DNA from: Betaproteobacteria bacterium | Lineage (GTDB): Bacteria > Pseudomonadota > Gammaproteobacteria > Burkholderiales > Rhodocyclaceae | DNA length: 64,000 nt | Direction of reading: 5' to 3' | Assembly (NCBI GenBank): GCA_009782565.1 | Contig: WRIU01000004.1 | Coordinates: forward strand, 147,187-211,186 | Part shown: piece by piece, positions 9,527 to 20,128 of the stretch | How the letters are laid out: each line of letters opens with the position of its first letter | Position numbering within the stretch: position 1 is the stretch's first letter | Notes under the pieces: generated by a model | What the model was told of the DNA's origin: nothing | The model's database searches: none | What the model saw: only the letters and a program-made list of their open reading frames with translations | Translations under genes and position numbers: made by a program

Positions 9527-11644
9527 TTGCCTACCTCGACCAAAAAAACCTTCACCTGGGGCACACATACCGTCACCCTGGAAACCGGCGAAATTGCCCG
9601 CCAAGCGGGTGGCGCGGTCCTCATCAACATGGACGACACCGTCGTGCTCGCTTCCGTTTGTGCATCGAAGGATGTCAGACCTGGGCAGGACTTCTTTCCG
9701 CTTACCGTCGATTACGTTGAAAAGTTCTACGCTGCTGGCCGTGTTCCCGGTGGTTTCTTCAAGCGCGAAGGGCGTCCCACCGAAAAGGAAACGCTCACCT
9801 CCCGCCTGATCGACCGCCCCATCCGCCCGCTTTTCCCGGACGGCTTCTATAACGAAGTCCAGGTCATCGCCCTCGTGCTGTCCCTGAACCCCGAAGTCGA
9901 CGCGGACATTCCGGCGATGATTGCCGCTTCCGCCGCGCTGGCCATCTCAGGCGTCCCCTTCAACGGCCCCATTGGCGCAGCGCGGGTCGGCTACGCCGAC
10001 GGCCAATATCTGCTCAACCCCACCGCTACCCAACTGGCCGACAGCGAACTCAACCTCGTCGTCGCCGGTACGGAAACGGCGGTGCTGATGGTCGAATCCG
10101 AAGCGCGGGAACTCTCCGAAGAGGTCATGCTCGGTGCGGTGCTCTACGGTCACGAACAAATGCAGCACGCGATTCGCGCCATCAATGAACTGGTCGAAAT
10201 TGCGGGCAAACCGGAATGGGACTGGCAAGCGCCGCCCAAAAACGAGGCGCTCATCGCGCGCGTTACCGAACTGGCTCAGGCCGATCTCGAACAAGCGTTT
10301 GCCATCACCAGCAAACAGGCGAGAAGCACGCGCCTTGCCGAAATTGAAAAAGCGACGCTCGCCGCCGTTACTGAGGGCGTCGATGCGCCCCCTTCAGAGA
10401 ACGCCGTCCGGGAAATTCTCTTTACCCTGGAATCGAATATCGTGCGTGGCCGTATCCTCAACGGCGAACCGCGCATCGACGGGCGCGATACCCGCACCGT
10501 GCGGCCAATCGACATCCGCACCGGCGTACTGCCGCGCACCCACGGCTCGGCTCTGTTCACACGTGGCGAAACCCAGGCGCTGGTCGTCGCTACGCTCGGC
10601 ACTGGGCGCGATGAACAGATCATCGACGCCATTGCGGGCGAATATCGCGAAAAATTCATGCTGCACTACAACTTCCCGCCCTTCTGCACGGGCGAGACGG
10701 GTCGTTTCGGCGCCACAAAACGGCGCGAGATTGGCCACGGGCGGCTTGCCAAGCGCGCGCTGGTCGCCGTGCTGCCCAAGCCCGAAGACTTCAGCTACAC
10801 CATTCGCCTCGTCTCCGAAATCACGGAATCCAACGGTTCCTCCTCGATGGCTTCTGTTTGCGGCGGCTCGCTCGCCCTGATGGATGCCGGGGTTCCAGTC
10901 AAGGCGCACGTCGCGGGTATTGCGATGGGGCTCATCAAGGAGGGCAACCGTTTTGCGGTGCTTACCGACATCCTGGGCGACGAAGACCACCTCGGCGACA
11001 TGGATTTCAAGGTGGCGGGTACGGAAAACGGCGTTACCGCGTTGCAAATGGATATCAAGATTCAGGGCATCACCGGGGAAATCATGAAGATTGCCCTCTC
11101 GCAGGCGGGTGAAGGCCGCCGCCACATCCTCGGCTTGATGAAACAGGCCATCGAGGGCGCGCGCGGCGAAGTCTCCGAGTACGCTCCGCGCATGATTACG
11201 ATGAAGATCAACCCGGAAAAAATCCGGGATGTCATCGGCAAGGGCGGGGCCGTCATCCGCGCCATGCAGGAAGAGACCGGAACCGTCATCGAAATCCAGG
11301 ACGATGGCAGCATCACCATCTCCAGCGTCAGCGCAGAAGGCGCGCAGGAAGCGAAGTCCCGCATCGAAGCGATTACCGCCGAGGTCGAAATCGGCAAGGT
11401 CTACGAGGGGGTCGTGCAACGGCTGCTTGAATTCGGGGCTATCGTCAATATCCTGCCGGGGCGCGATGGTCTGCTGCACATCTCGCAAATCGCCCACGAA
11501 CGCGTCAACAACGTGGCCGACTACGTCAAGGAAGGTCAAAGCGTGCGCGTAAAAGTGCTCGAAACCGATGATCGCGGCAAGATTCGCCTCTCCATGAAAG
11601 CCTTGCTCGAAACGCCTAAGCCGCCACAGAGCGAAGGAGCGTAA
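9527..11644 (+). CDS. pnp: Polyribonucleotide nucleotidyltransferase (PNPase)
   Basis: 705 residues. PNPase degrades RNA 3' to 5' by phosphorolysis and is a core degradosome enzyme. Two RNase PH domains flank a helical domain; a KH domain ([20 protein letters not shown], about 560-620) and an S1 domain ([20 protein letters not shown], about 622-690) follow. I chose a TTG start at 9527 because AAAGGAA sits 7 bases upstream and the product then begins close to the family start; a TTG 14 codons earlier lacks an SD. It is the second gene of the rpsO-pnp pair. Confidence 0.96.
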   Translation: MPTSTKKTFTWGTHTVTLETGEIARQAGGAVLINMDDTVVLASVCASKDVRPGQDFFPLTVDYVEKFYAAGRVPGGFFKREGRPTEKETLTSRLIDRPIRPLFPDGFYNEVQVIALVLSLNPEVDADIPAMIAASAALAISGVPFNGPIGAARVGYADGQYLLNPTATQLADSELNLVVAGTETAVLMVESEARELSEEVMLGAVLYGHEQMQHAIRAINELVEIAGKPEWDWQAPPKNEALIARVTELAQADLEQAFAITSKQARSTRLAEIEKATLAAVTEGVDAPPSENAVREILFTLESNIVRGRILNGEPRIDGRDTRTVRPIDIRTGVLPRTHGSALFTRGETQALVVATLGTGRDEQIIDAIAGEYREKFMLHYNFPPFCTGETGRFGATKRREIGHGRLAKRALVAVLPKPEDFSYTIRLVSEITESNGSSSMASVCGGSLALMDAGVPVKAHVAGIAMGLIKEGNRFAVLTDILGDEDHLGDMDFKVAGTENGVTALQMDIKIQGITGEIMKIALSQAGEGRRHILGLMKQAIEGARGEVSEYAPRMITMKINPEKIRDVIGKGGAVIRAMQEETGTVIEIQDDGSITISSVSAEGAQEAKSRIEAITAEVEIGKVYEGVVQRLLEFGAIVNILPGRDGLLHISQIAHERVNNVADYVKEGQSVRVKVLETDDRGKIRLSMKALLETPKPPQSEGA

Positions 11645-11672
11645 CCGCTTTTCGCATGATTGCCTGCTTCTC

Positions 11673-11696
11673 CCCTCTCCCGTTTGCGGGAGAGGG
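11673..11696. repeat. REP-like palindrome, copy 1
   Basis: CCCTCTCCCG, loop TTTG, CGGGAGAGGG: a perfect 10-bp stem with no T-run, so not a terminator. A near-identical palindrome is at 30694-30716. Palindromes of this sequence are common dispersed intergenic repeats in proteobacteria. Confidence 0.75.
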
Positions 11697-11729
11697 CAAT
11701 GCGGAAACAAACGATCGACAAACAATTTG

Positions 11730-11758
11730 TTGCGTTTCGTTTTACGAACGGCTAGAAT
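11730..11758 (+). promoter_or_regulatory. Promoter for rpsT
   Basis: TTGCGT (11730-11735), 17-bp spacer, TAGAAT (11753-11758), 45 bp before the rpsT start. Good spacing and a near-consensus -10. Confidence 0.6.
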
Positions 11759-11803
11759 CGCCCCCTTTCTTTTTTGAACCCTCTTCAAACAGGACTTCTT
11801 CTC

Positions 11804-12067
11804 ATGGCCAATTCGGCACAAGCCCGCAAACGCGCGCGCCAAGCAGTTACCGCCCGTGCCCATAACGCAAGCCTGCGTTCGCGCCTGCGTACAGCGATCA
11901 AGGCAGTGCGAAAGGCCGTCGCCAAGGGCGACAAAACCATCGCGCAAGTTGTCTACCGTTCCTCGACCAGCGTCATCGACAACATTGCTGACAAAAAAAT
12001 CATCCACAAAAACAAGGCTGCCCGTCACAAAAGCCGCCTGTCGGCAGCGATCAAGGCGATGGCCTGA
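11804..12067 (+). CDS. rpsT: 30S ribosomal protein S20
   Basis: 87 residues, [39 protein letters not shown], strongly basic and helical, the S20 signature. S20 is a primary 16S rRNA binding protein of the 30S body. I took the ATG at 11804, which gives the canonical start; an earlier in-frame ATG adds ten residues unlike the family. It has its own promoter and a strong terminator at 12093-12128, so it is monocistronic. Confidence 0.97.
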   Translation: MANSAQARKRARQAVTARAHNASLRSRLRTAIKAVRKAVAKGDKTIAQVVYRSSTSVIDNIADKKIIHKNKAARHKSRLSAAIKAMA

Positions 12068-12092
12068 CCCGTTTTACGCTGCCTGGAACATG

Positions 12093-12128
12093 AAACGGCG
12101 ACTCGGAAGGGTCGCCGTTTTTGTTTTT
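12093..12128 (+). terminator. rpsT intrinsic terminator
   Basis: AAACGGCGAC (12093-12102), 8-nt loop, GTCGCCGTTT (12111-12120), then more T's to 12128. The 10-bp stem is perfect; textbook rho-independent form. Confidence 0.9.
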
Positions 12129-12283
12129 CGGTAATCTTCATGAAAGTTGTCACGCATAATGTGCAAAGTCTAGGACACGTATTCCCCTCGCCCAACCGGC
12201 AGGAGAGAAAAACCAGAAACATACACGCCTGAGCTAAAAACGCTCTAAACTTCTGCCTGTCGCTTCTCCTTGTGCCAGATACC

Positions 12284-12553
12284 ATGAACTCTCCACGCCT
12301 GATCGAAGAAATCGCCGCCAAGATCGACGAAATCGGCGAACGCCTCTCCGGGCTCGCGGCCAACAGCCCCGCCCGCAGCCTCGAAAAAAATGTCAAGGCT
12401 GCCCTCGCGTGTGCTACCAGTAAACTCGACCTCGTCCCCAAGGAAGAATTCGAGGTACAGCGCGAACTGCTGCTCAAGGCACTCGACAGGCTGGCCGAAT
12501 TGGAAGCCCGCGTCTCCACGCTCGAAGCTGGCGCGCAAACCCCATCTTCATGA
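12284..12553 (+). CDS. ubiK: UbiK/BMFP-domain accessory protein
   Basis: 89 residues from the ATG at 12284 (a GTG four codons upstream is possible). NSPRLIEEIAAKIDEI and the C-terminal EEFEVQRELLLKALDRLAELEARVSTLE coiled coil match the BMFP/YqiC family, which trimerises. UbiK helps the UbiJ-containing complex in ubiquinone synthesis in E. coli; membrane fusogenic activity has also been reported for Brucella relatives. It lies directly upstream of comM, a common betaproteobacterial arrangement. Confidence 0.88.
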   Translation: MNSPRLIEEIAAKIDEIGERLSGLAANSPARSLEKNVKAALACATSKLDLVPKEEFEVQRELLLKALDRLAELEARVSTLEAGAQTPSS

Positions 12554-12615
12554 CATTTCGCTTTAACGAATAATTTGTCATAATCCATCCTGATTTTATC
12601 GGGATGGAGATTGGA

Positions 12616-14127
12616 ATGACATTTGCGCTCGTTCGTACCCGCGCGCTCGATGGGCTTGCCGCACCCGAAGTCACGGTCGAAGTCCATCTCGCCAACGGCA
12701 TGCCGTCCTTCACCCTCGTCGGCCTACCCGATACCGAAGTACGCGAAGCGCGCGACCGGGTGCGGGCTGCCCTGCTGATTTCCCAATTCGAGTTTCCACA
12801 GCGCCGCATCACCGTCAACCTCGCGCCAGCCGATTTGCCCAAGGAAGGCGGGCGCTTCGACCTGCCCATCGCGCTGGGCATCCTGGCGGCTTCACGGCAA
12901 ATACCGGCGCGCTCGCTCGAAGGGCAGGAATTTTGCGGGGAATTGTCGCTCGATGGCCGCCTTCGCGGCATCCGTGGCGCGTTGGCCGCCGCGCTGGCGG
13001 CCAGAAGAGCGGGAAGGGCGCTGTTTCTGCCGCAAGTCAACGCCGATGAAGCCATCCTGGCACGCGGGGTGACGATACAGCCAGCGGATTCGCTACTGAC
13101 AATCTGCGCCCATCTCACCGGGCAAACAGCCATCCAGCCCCATACCGTCCCTGCCCTGCCAGATGCAGGGACAATGGAAAATGACGCGCTGGACCTCCTC
13201 GATGTGCGCGGCCAATTCCTGGCGCGGCGCGCGCTGGAAGTGGCCGCCGCCGGGGCGCACTCGCTGCTTTTCTACGGCCCGCCGGGGACGGGTAAATCCA
13301 TGCTGGCCAAGCGTTTGCCGGGATTGTTGCCGCCCCTCGACGAAGACGAGGCGCTGGAAAGCGCGGCGGTATACTCGATTGTCGGAGGGTTCGACGCCAA
13401 ACGTTGGCGCATGCGCCCTTTTCGTTCCCCCCATCACTCGGCTTCAGCCGCAGCACTGATCGGTGGAGGGAGTACACCGATGCCGGGCGAAATTTCGCTC
13501 GCGCACCATGGCGTTCTTTTCCTGGACGAACTTCCCGAATTCGACCGCCGGGTGCTCGAATCCATGCGAGAGCCTCTGGAAGCCGGTGTGGTCTGCGTAT
13601 CACGCGCCCGGCAAAGAGCCGAATTCCCGGCGCGTTTTCAACTCGTAGCGGCGATGAACCCCTGCCCTTGCGGCTACTCCGGCCATCCGGCGCGCGCCTG
13701 CACTTGCTCTCCCGCCCAAATCGCCAGCTACCACGCAAGGCTTTCCGGCCCGATGCTCGACCGTATAGACCTCACCATCGAAGTGCCGCCCGTTTCCTAT
13801 TCCGACCTGGCCGGACGCCCTGCGGGCGAATCGAGTGCCGCCGTCCGAGCCAGGGTGATCCAGGCGCGCGAACGCCAAATATCCCGGCAAGGCGTCCCCA
13901 ACGCCCGGCTCGAAGCGGGGCAGATCGAAGAACTGTGCGCCCCGGACGCGGCGGGCGCTGCACTCGCCGAAGCGGCGATGCACCACCTCAACTTTTCGGC
14001 GCGCGCTTACCACCGCGTACTTCGCGTCGCCCGCACATTGGCCGACCTCGGCGGCGACGAGCGCCCCGGCGCAAAACACATGGCCGAGGCGATTCAGTAC
14101 CGGAGAAGGCCGGGGATGGCTAAATGA
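12616..14127 (+). CDS. comM: ComM/YifB-family AAA+ Mg-chelatase-like ATPase
   Basis: 503 residues. ComM is a hexameric helicase that promotes branch migration during natural transformation. The N-terminal Lon-protease-like fold is followed by Walker A YGPPGTGKS near 218-226, Walker B VLFLDELPEF, and MNPCPCGYSG near 347 with the Cys-rich RACTCS, all family features. The C-terminal Mg-chelatase domain ends YRRRPGMAK. I took the ATG at 12616 because GGAGA lies 6 bases upstream; an ATG at 12604 lacks an SD. A competence role in this organism is inferred from the family. Confidence 0.93.
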   Translation: MTFALVRTRALDGLAAPEVTVEVHLANGMPSFTLVGLPDTEVREARDRVRAALLISQFEFPQRRITVNLAPADLPKEGGRFDLPIALGILAASRQIPARSLEGQEFCGELSLDGRLRGIRGALAAALAARRAGRALFLPQVNADEAILARGVTIQPADSLLTICAHLTGQTAIQPHTVPALPDAGTMENDALDLLDVRGQFLARRALEVAAAGAHSLLFYGPPGTGKSMLAKRLPGLLPPLDEDEALESAAVYSIVGGFDAKRWRMRPFRSPHHSASAAALIGGGSTPMPGEISLAHHGVLFLDELPEFDRRVLESMREPLEAGVVCVSRARQRAEFPARFQLVAAMNPCPCGYSGHPARACTCSPAQIASYHARLSGPMLDRIDLTIEVPPVSYSDLAGRPAGESSAAVRARVIQARERQISRQGVPNARLEAGQIEELCAPDAAGAALAEAAMHHLNFSARAYHRVLRVARTLADLGGDERPGAKHMAEAIQYRRRPGMAK

Positions 14128-14190
14128 GAATTTGGGCAGATCAAGGCAGAATATACTTTTGAATCATCTCTGCCTAAAAACAGGAGTTCT

Positions 14191-14805
14191 CTATATCAGT
14201 CTCTCTACCAAACCAGAAAACGACAATATCTGTATTCCGTCGTAGCCGTGCCCCTCCCTGTTGAACAGGATAGCCGTTATCCCCAGCCTGGCGGCTGCCT
14301 CTACTCTTTCAGGGTCATCGTCAATAAAGATACATTCCGAAGGATGCGCTTTCATTTCTCTGAGAGCCGCTTTATAGATTTCCGGATCGGGCTTACGCAG
14401 TCCCAGATCGCTGCTTATAAAGGAAAAATCAATGTATTGGTCAATATCATGAATCTTTCTTAAATATGCGCTCCACTCAGAAACATCGTTTGACAACAAA
14501 GCGATTTTGTATTTTTTCTTGAGTTGCATGACACATTCGACAAACTCTTCATCCAGTGTCAAACACGTCTCAAGGTATTGATTTTGTATGTTCATGATCT
14601 CATTGGCGGCAAAACCCAAGGCAAGCCAAAAGTCACGCGCGGAGATTGCCCCAAGGCTGGCATCTTTATAGAGACTCAGAATAGTTTCTTTTGAAACATC
14701 TTTCTTCATACTCAGGATAAAAGGAATCAAAAGATCATTTGTGTCGTCCCCCACCTTAAATACAACGCCCATCACATCAAATATGATGTATTTTATTTTC
14801 TTCAT
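14191..14805 (-). CDS. HAD-superfamily hydrolase (AT-rich)
   Basis: 204 residues. HAD motifs in order: nucleophile Asp10 in YIIFDVMGVVF, Ser105 in LLSNDVSEW, Lys138 in LRKPDPEIY, and the acidic IFIDDDPERVEAA (about 160-170). The residue two after the nucleophile is Met rather than Asp, as in the DLGNV/DAYGT branches (YihX-type phosphatases, haloacid dehalogenases), so this is not the classic DxD phosphatase form. Substrate unknown. Base composition is clearly more AT-rich than its neighbours, suggesting acquisition. The aldo/keto reductase ends 14 bp upstream on the same strand. Confidence 0.88.
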   Translation of the reverse strand: MKKIKYIIFDVMGVVFKVGDDTNDLLIPFILSMKKDVSKETILSLYKDASLGAISARDFWLALGFAANEIMNIQNQYLETCLTLDEEFVECVMQLKKKYKIALLSNDVSEWSAYLRKIHDIDQYIDFSFISSDLGLRKPDPEIYKAALREMKAHPSECIFIDDDPERVEAAARLGITAILFNREGHGYDGIQILSFSGLVERLI

Positions 14806-14819
14806 ATCCAGAAAACGCC

Positions 14820-15650
14820 CTAAAAATCCGCCGTATCAGGATCAGGGCCGATTCGCCCCTTCGGGTTGTCGAGACTATCCAGCAGGGCAATATCCTCGGC
14901 ATCGAGCCGGAAATCGAACACCTGGAAATTCTCGCGGATACGTTCCGGATGGACCGATTTCGGAATCGTGACCAGACCGTTATCGAGATGCCAACGCAGC
15001 ACGACTTGCGCCGCCGTTTTCTGATGCTTGCGCGCGACGCGCAATACTTGTTCATCGCGCAGCAACGCGCCCCCTTGTCCGAGCGGACTCCAGGACTCGG
15101 TGACGATTCCATGCCGGGCATGAAACGCTTGCAGGGTACGCTGCTGAAAATACGGATGCAGCTCAATCTGATTGATAGCCGGAACCACGCCGGTTTCATC
15201 CAGCAAACGTTGCAAATGCGGAATCTGGAAATTGGACACGCCAATCGAACGCGCGCGCCCTTCATTTTTCAGCGTGACCAGCGCGCGCCAACTTTCGAGA
15301 TAACGATTCCGGCGCGGCGTCGGCCAATGAATCAGATAAAGATCGACGACATCGAGCCGCAAGCGCCGCAGGCTTTCATCGCAAGCGCGCAGCGCCTGAT
15401 CGTATCCATGCTGGCTGTTCCACAACTTGGTGGTCACGAAGATTTCTTCGCGCGGCACACCTGAATTGCGTATCCCTTCACCAACGCCTGTTTCGTTGCC
15501 GTAAACGGAAGCCGTGTCGATCAGGCGATAACCTGCCGCAAGCGCGGCGGAAACGGAAGCGGCGGCTTTTTCTTCCGGGGTCTGCCAGGTTCCGAATCCG
15601 AGTTGCGGAATCTGCGATCCGTCATTCAGGGAAAGAGTAGGCTGCGTCAT
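14820..15650 (-). CDS. Aldo/keto reductase (2,5-diketo-D-gluconate reductase type)
   Basis: 276 residues, an NADPH-dependent TIM-barrel oxidoreductase. The full catalytic tetrad is visible: Asp45 and Tyr50 in LIDTASVYGNE, Lys75 in VTTKLW, His108 in YLIHWP. IPKSVHPERIRENFQVFDF near the C-terminus is the NADP phosphate-binding segment typical of AKR5-like enzymes. It resembles DkgA/DkgB, which reduce diketogluconate and methylglyoxal; the real substrate cannot be told from sequence. It is transcribed toward the HAD gene and diverges from ribF. Confidence 0.92.
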   Translation of the reverse strand: MTQPTLSLNDGSQIPQLGFGTWQTPEEKAAASVSAALAAGYRLIDTASVYGNETGVGEGIRNSGVPREEIFVTTKLWNSQHGYDQALRACDESLRRLRLDVVDLYLIHWPTPRRNRYLESWRALVTLKNEGRARSIGVSNFQIPHLQRLLDETGVVPAINQIELHPYFQQRTLQAFHARHGIVTESWSPLGQGGALLRDEQVLRVARKHQKTAAQVVLRWHLDNGLVTIPKSVHPERIRENFQVFDFRLDAEDIALLDSLDNPKGRIGPDPDTADF

Positions 15651-15795
15651 GACGATCTCCTCACACCAGATGACAATATATTGATGATTATATTCTCCCG
15701 ATTATTTTTTATCTAAGCATTCTATCCTCCCCTCCACAACCGTAAAACGGTGAATCCCGATACCTGCAAGCGCCATCAGTGGCTTCCGTTGTCGG

Positions 15796-15801
15796 TATAA
15801 T
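15796..15801 (+). promoter_or_regulatory. -10 element, likely ribF promoter
   Basis: A perfect TATAAT lies 22 bp before the ribF start. No good -35 is seen at 16-18 bp, so activity is uncertain. Confidence 0.4.
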
Positions 15802-15822
15802 TCGTGTTTTTTTCGAGCAACC

Positions 15823-16797
15823 ATGCGGTTCTTTCGCGGTTTTCACGCCCCCGCCGGACAGCCTTGCGTACTGACCATCGGTAACTTCGATGGTTTGCAC
15901 CTTGGGCATCAGGCGTTATTGAGCTTGCTCGCCAACAGGGCGGGCGAGCAAGGGCTGCCCGCGTCGGTACTGACCTTCGAGCCGCATCCGCGTGAGTTTT
16001 TTTCTCCCCTTGATGCGCCCACGCGCCTGACTTCCCTGCGCGAAAAACTGCTGCTGCTTGGCGATAACGGCGTTGCACATGTGCATGTGCAGCCGTTCAA
16101 CGCCTGTTTCTCCCGCCTGAGCGCGGAGGAATTCATCCAGTCCGTGCTGGTGCATGGGCTGAAAGCGCGTCACCTGCTCATCGGCGACGATTTTCGTTTC
16201 GGCGAACGCCGCAACGGGGATTTTGCCCTGTTGCAAGCGGCGGGGCGCGAGCATGGTTTCGGGGTGGAAGCCATGCCTACCTTGTCCGTCGCAGGCGTTC
16301 GGGCGTCGAGTTCCGCTGTGCGCCATGCGCTGGAAGCGGGCGACCTCGACCACGCGGCGCGGCTGCTTGGGCGCTCTTACAGCATCGCCGGACAGGTTGC
16401 GCGCGGCAACCAGCTTGGGCGGCAAATCGGTTTCCCGACGCTGAACATTACGCTCCGGCACCGACGCCCTGCCCTCTCCGGCGTGTTTACGGTGGAGGTC
16501 GAAGGGCTGCGCCATCCGCCGAACGGCGCAGCCCCCACAAGCGAGCCGCGCCTCCGGGGTGTGGCTAACGTCGGCATTCGCCCCACTGTGGGCAATACCC
16601 CGCAGCCCCGGCTGGAAGTCCATTTGTTCGACTGGTCGGACGAATGTTACGGGGCGCACCTGCGGGTACACTTCTTACACAAGTTGCGCGATGAACGCCG
16701 CTTCCCGTCGCTCGACGCGCTCAAGGCGCAGATCGGGCGGGACGCGCAGGCGGCGCGCGGCTGGTTTTCCCAATATCAGAATGCCCCTCGCGGCTGA
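15823..16797 (+). CDS. ribF: Bifunctional riboflavin kinase / FMN adenylyltransferase
   Basis: 324 residues. The N-terminal FAD synthetase has LTIGNFDGLHLGHQ (about 18-30), with GNFDG and the HxGH nucleotide-binding motif; the C-terminal riboflavin kinase begins near 185 with RGNQLGRQIGFPTLNI. It turns riboflavin into FMN and then FAD. It heads a run with ileS (21 bp after), lspA, fkpB and ispH, the classic ribF-ileS-lspA-ispH order of proteobacteria. Confidence 0.96.
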   Translation: MRFFRGFHAPAGQPCVLTIGNFDGLHLGHQALLSLLANRAGEQGLPASVLTFEPHPREFFSPLDAPTRLTSLREKLLLLGDNGVAHVHVQPFNACFSRLSAEEFIQSVLVHGLKARHLLIGDDFRFGERRNGDFALLQAAGREHGFGVEAMPTLSVAGVRASSSAVRHALEAGDLDHAARLLGRSYSIAGQVARGNQLGRQIGFPTLNITLRHRRPALSGVFTVEVEGLRHPPNGAAPTSEPRLRGVANVGIRPTVGNTPQPRLEVHLFDWSDECYGAHLRVHFLHKLRDERRFPSLDALKAQIGRDAQAARGWFSQYQNAPRG

Positions 16798-16818
16798 AAC
16801 GCTCAGGATAAAATCGTC

Positions 16819-19614
16819 ATGACTGCCGATTATCGAAAAACCCTCAACCTGCCCGATACGCCTTTCCCGATGCGCGGCGACCTGCCCAAGCGCGAACCGG
16901 GCTGGATTGCCGGATGGGAGACTGGCAGGCTCTACCAGAAAATCCGTGCCGCGAGCAAAGGACGCCCCCGCTTCATCCTGCACGACGGCCCGCCTTACGC
17001 CAACGGCAGTTTGCACCTTGGGCATGCGCTGAACAAAATCCTGAAAGACATCATCGTCCGCTCCAAAACATTGGCCGGGTTCGACGCGCCCTATGTGCCG
17101 GGTTGGGATTGCCACGGGCTGCCGATCGAGCACAAGGTGGAGATCACGCACGGCAAGCACCTGCCTCCCGCCAAAACGCGCGAGCTGTGCCGCACCTACG
17201 CCGCCGGACAGGTGGAACTCCAGAAGGCCGATTTCATCCGTCTCGGCATCCTCGGCGATTGGGACAACCCCTATCTGACGATGGCCTTTGCCAACGAGGC
17301 GGGCGAGATTCGCGCGCTGGCTGAAATGGTGAAGAGCGGCTACGTGTTCAAGGGGCTGAAGCCGGTGAATTGGTGTTTCGATTGCGGCTCCGCGCTCGCC
17401 GAGGCCGAAGTGGAATACGCCGATAAAACCTCGCCCGCCATCGATGTCGCCTTTCCGGTAAGCGATGATGATGCCACCCGGCTTGCAGCAGCATTCGGTT
17501 TGCCAAAACTGGAAAAACCCGCCGCCGCCGCCATCTGGACGACAACGCCTTGGACGATTCCCGCCAACCAGGCACTCAACGTCCATCCCGAACTCGATTA
17601 CGTGCTGGTGGATGTGGGCGAGCGCCTCCTCGTGCTGGCACGGGAACTGAGCGAGTCGGCGCTCGCGCGTTATAAGCTGGATGGCACGGTTGTCGCTACA
17701 GCAAAAGGCGCGGCGCTCGACCGGATCGCGTTCCGTCATCCTTTCTTTGATCGTCCTTCACCGGTATTCCTCGCCAATTATGTGGGGGTCGACACCGGAA
17801 CGGGCATCGTGCATTCGGCTCCGGCGCACGGCGTGGATGACTTCAATTCGTGGCTTGCCTATGGGCGCGGCAGTGATGAAATTCTTTCCATCGTCCAGGG
17901 CGACGGCCACTTTGCCGCCGATCTGCCGTTTTTCAGCGGACTGAACATCTGGAAAGCCAATTCCGCCATCGTCGAAAGACTCGCCGAAACAGGCGCGTTG
18001 CTCTCGCACGAAAAAATCTCCCATAGTTATATGCACTGCTGGCGGCACAAAACCCCGCTCGTCTATCGCGCCACCACGCAATGGTTCGTGGGCATGGACC
18101 GTAAGACTGCGGACGGTTCCACACTGCGCGAACGCGCGCTCAAGGGCGTAGAGGGCACTGAGTTCTTCCCCGCCTGGGGGCAAGCCCGCCTGCACGCGAT
18201 GATTGCCAGCCGCCCGGACTGGTGCATCTCGCGCCAACGTACCTGGGGCGTGCCGATTCCTTTCTTTCTCCACAAGGAAACCGGCGAATGGCATCCGCGC
18301 ACCGTTGAATTGATGGAGGAAGTCGCGCAACGGGTTGAGAAAGAGGGGATCGAAGCCTGGTTCAAGCTGGATGCCGCCGAATTGCTCGGGGCTGAGGCCG
18401 CCGATTACGAGAAGATCGGCGACACGCTGGACGTTTGGTTCGATTCCGGAACCACGCACCGCCATGTGCTGCGCGGCTCGCACCCGGACGGCCACAAAGA
18501 AGGCCCTGCCGCCGATCTCTACCTCGAAGGCTCCGACCAGCATCGCGGCTGGTTTCACTCCTCGCTCCTCACGGGCGCGGCCATCGACGGCCACCCGCCC
18601 TACCGCGCCCTGCTCACCCACGGCTTCACCGTCGACGGGCAAGGCCGCAAGATGAGTAAATCGCTTGGAAACGTCATCCTGCCGCAGGAAGTCTCCAACA
18701 AATACGGCGCGGAAATCCTGCGCCTGTGGGTCGCCTCCACCGACTACTCGGGCGAGCTTGCCCTTTCGGATGAAATTCTCAAGCGCACCATCGAAGCCTA
18801 CCGCCGTATCCGCAACACCATGCGCTTCCTGCTTGCCAACATCTCGGACTTCGATGTTTCCAAGGACATGCTGCCCGTAGCTGAATGGCTGGAAATCGAC
18901 CGCTATGCGCTCATCCTCACCCGCGACCTGCAAGCACAGGGCAAAGCCGATTTTGAACGCTACGAATTCCTCCGCGTCGCCCAGGCGCTGCAAACTTTCT
19001 GTTCCGAAGACCTGGGGGCGTTCTACCTCAACATCCTGAAAGACCGCCTCTACACGACGGCGGAAAACTCCCGCGCCCGCCGTTCCGCGCAAAGCGCTCT
19101 CTGGCACATCACCCAGACCCTCACCCGGCTAATGGCTCCGATCCTCGCCTTCACCGCCGAGGAAATCTGGCAAATCCTCAGCGGCAACGCGGAAGACTCG
19201 GTGATGCTCCAGACTTGGCACACCCTGCCCAATGTGCCCGATGAAGCGGCGCTCAGAGCGCGCTGGACGCATATCACCGACGTGCGGGCTGAAGTGCTGA
19301 AGAAACTGGAAGAACTGCGTATTGAGGGAAAAATCGGCGCGGACTTACAAGCCACCGTCACCATCACCGCCGAAGGCAAAGCGTTCGAGGCGCTTGCCGC
19401 GCTAGGCGACGACCTCAAGTTTGTTTTCATCACTTCCGCCGCCACGCTCGAACGTGGCGCATTCAGCATCCAGGTCATTCCCGCCCCAGGCAACAAATGC
19501 GAACGTTGCTGGCATGTGCGCGAAGACGTGGGGCAAAACGCCGAACACCCCACGCTCTGCGGGCGTTGCGTCAGCAATCTCTTCGGCAAGGGGGAAGAGC
19601 GCCGCTATGCCTGA
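16819..19614 (+). CDS. ileS: Isoleucyl-tRNA synthetase
   Basis: 931 residues, class I synthetase. The HIGH-type motif is in [16 protein letters not shown] (about 57-70), KMSKS is at 611-615 in [12 protein letters not shown], and the C-terminal zinc-binding Cys pairs are in [11 protein letters not shown] and TLCGRC (about 893-925). The CP1 editing domain includes [13 protein letters not shown]. It charges tRNA-Ile and hydrolyses Val-tRNA-Ile. The stop overlaps the lspA start by 8 nt, implying coupled translation. Confidence 0.98.
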   Translation: MTADYRKTLNLPDTPFPMRGDLPKREPGWIAGWETGRLYQKIRAASKGRPRFILHDGPPYANGSLHLGHALNKILKDIIVRSKTLAGFDAPYVPGWDCHGLPIEHKVEITHGKHLPPAKTRELCRTYAAGQVELQKADFIRLGILGDWDNPYLTMAFANEAGEIRALAEMVKSGYVFKGLKPVNWCFDCGSALAEAEVEYADKTSPAIDVAFPVSDDDATRLAAAFGLPKLEKPAAAAIWTTTPWTIPANQALNVHPELDYVLVDVGERLLVLARELSESALARYKLDGTVVATAKGAALDRIAFRHPFFDRPSPVFLANYVGVDTGTGIVHSAPAHGVDDFNSWLAYGRGSDEILSIVQGDGHFAADLPFFSGLNIWKANSAIVERLAETGALLSHEKISHSYMHCWRHKTPLVYRATTQWFVGMDRKTADGSTLRERALKGVEGTEFFPAWGQARLHAMIASRPDWCISRQRTWGVPIPFFLHKETGEWHPRTVELMEEVAQRVEKEGIEAWFKLDAAELLGAEAADYEKIGDTLDVWFDSGTTHRHVLRGSHPDGHKEGPAADLYLEGSDQHRGWFHSSLLTGAAIDGHPPYRALLTHGFTVDGQGRKMSKSLGNVILPQEVSNKYGAEILRLWVASTDYSGELALSDEILKRTIEAYRRIRNTMRFLLANISDFDVSKDMLPVAEWLEIDRYALILTRDLQAQGKADFERYEFLRVAQALQTFCSEDLGAFYLNILKDRLYTTAENSRARRSAQSALWHITQTLTRLMAPILAFTAEEIWQILSGNAEDSVMLQTWHTLPNVPDEAALRARWTHITDVRAEVLKKLEELRIEGKIGADLQATVTITAEGKAFEALAALGDDLKFVFITSAATLERGAFSIQVIPAPGNKCERCWHVREDVGQNAEHPTLCGRCVSNLFGKGEERRYA

Positions 19615-20128
19615 CATCCGTAACGCTCTCCGAGCCATGACGCCCTGGCTCGCGCTCATTATTGTGGTGATCGCGCTCGATCAACTGACGAAAGCCTGGG
19701 TGCTCGAATCCTACTCCATCATATATGACGGAAGAATTGAAGTTGCCTTTTTCTTCGACCTCGTCCTCGCCTTCAACCGTGGCGCAGCTTTCAGTTTTCT
19801 GGCGGATCGCTCCGGCTGGCAACACTGGTTCTTTGCCGTGCTGGCACTGGCGGTCAGCGCGTGGCTGCTGGCGCTCACCTGGCAGCATCGCTATGAGCGC
19901 CTGTTGCCGTCCGCCTTTGCCCTCATCATCGGCGGCGCGATCGGCAACGTCATCGACCGCTTCAACCACGGTGCGGTCGTCGACTTCCTCTCCTTTCACG
20001 CAGGGCCGTACTACTGGCCCGCCTTCAATCTTGCCGATTCGGCAATCGTTCTGGGCGTCGTCCTGATGCTCATCGGCCAATTCCGCGCAAAAAAGACGAC
20101 AGACACCCCACCGGAGAACCCCGCTTGA
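19607..20128 (+). CDS. lspA: Prolipoprotein signal peptidase (SPase II)
   Basis: 173 residues, four membrane helices. The catalytic aspartates are Asp126 ([10 protein letters not shown]) and Asp144 ([11 protein letters not shown]), matching the Asp dyad of E. coli and Pseudomonas Lsp[11 protein letters not shown] and GNVIDR are also conserved. It cleaves signal peptides before the lipidated Cys, so it would process the lipoproteins at 1194 and 61186. I took the ATG at 19607, inside the ileS end. The stop overlaps the fkpB start (TTGA). Confidence 0.96.
   Translation: MPDIRNALRAMTPWLALIIVVIALDQLTKAWVLESYSIIYDGRIEVAFFFDLVLAFNRGAAFSFLADRSGWQHWFFAVLALAVSAWLLALTWQHRYERLLPSAFALIIGGAIGNVIDRFNHGAVVDFLSFHAGPYYWPAFNLADSAIVLGVVLMLIGQFRAKKTTDTPPENPA

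Noticed and set aside
11673..11696. Intrinsic terminator after pnp
   Set aside because: Strong stem but no T-run on either strand; treated as a REP-like palindrome.
10394..12028. 544-codon open frame antisense to pnp and rpsT
   Set aside because: It runs across two genes and the pnp-rpsT gap, with no domain; explained by codon bias.
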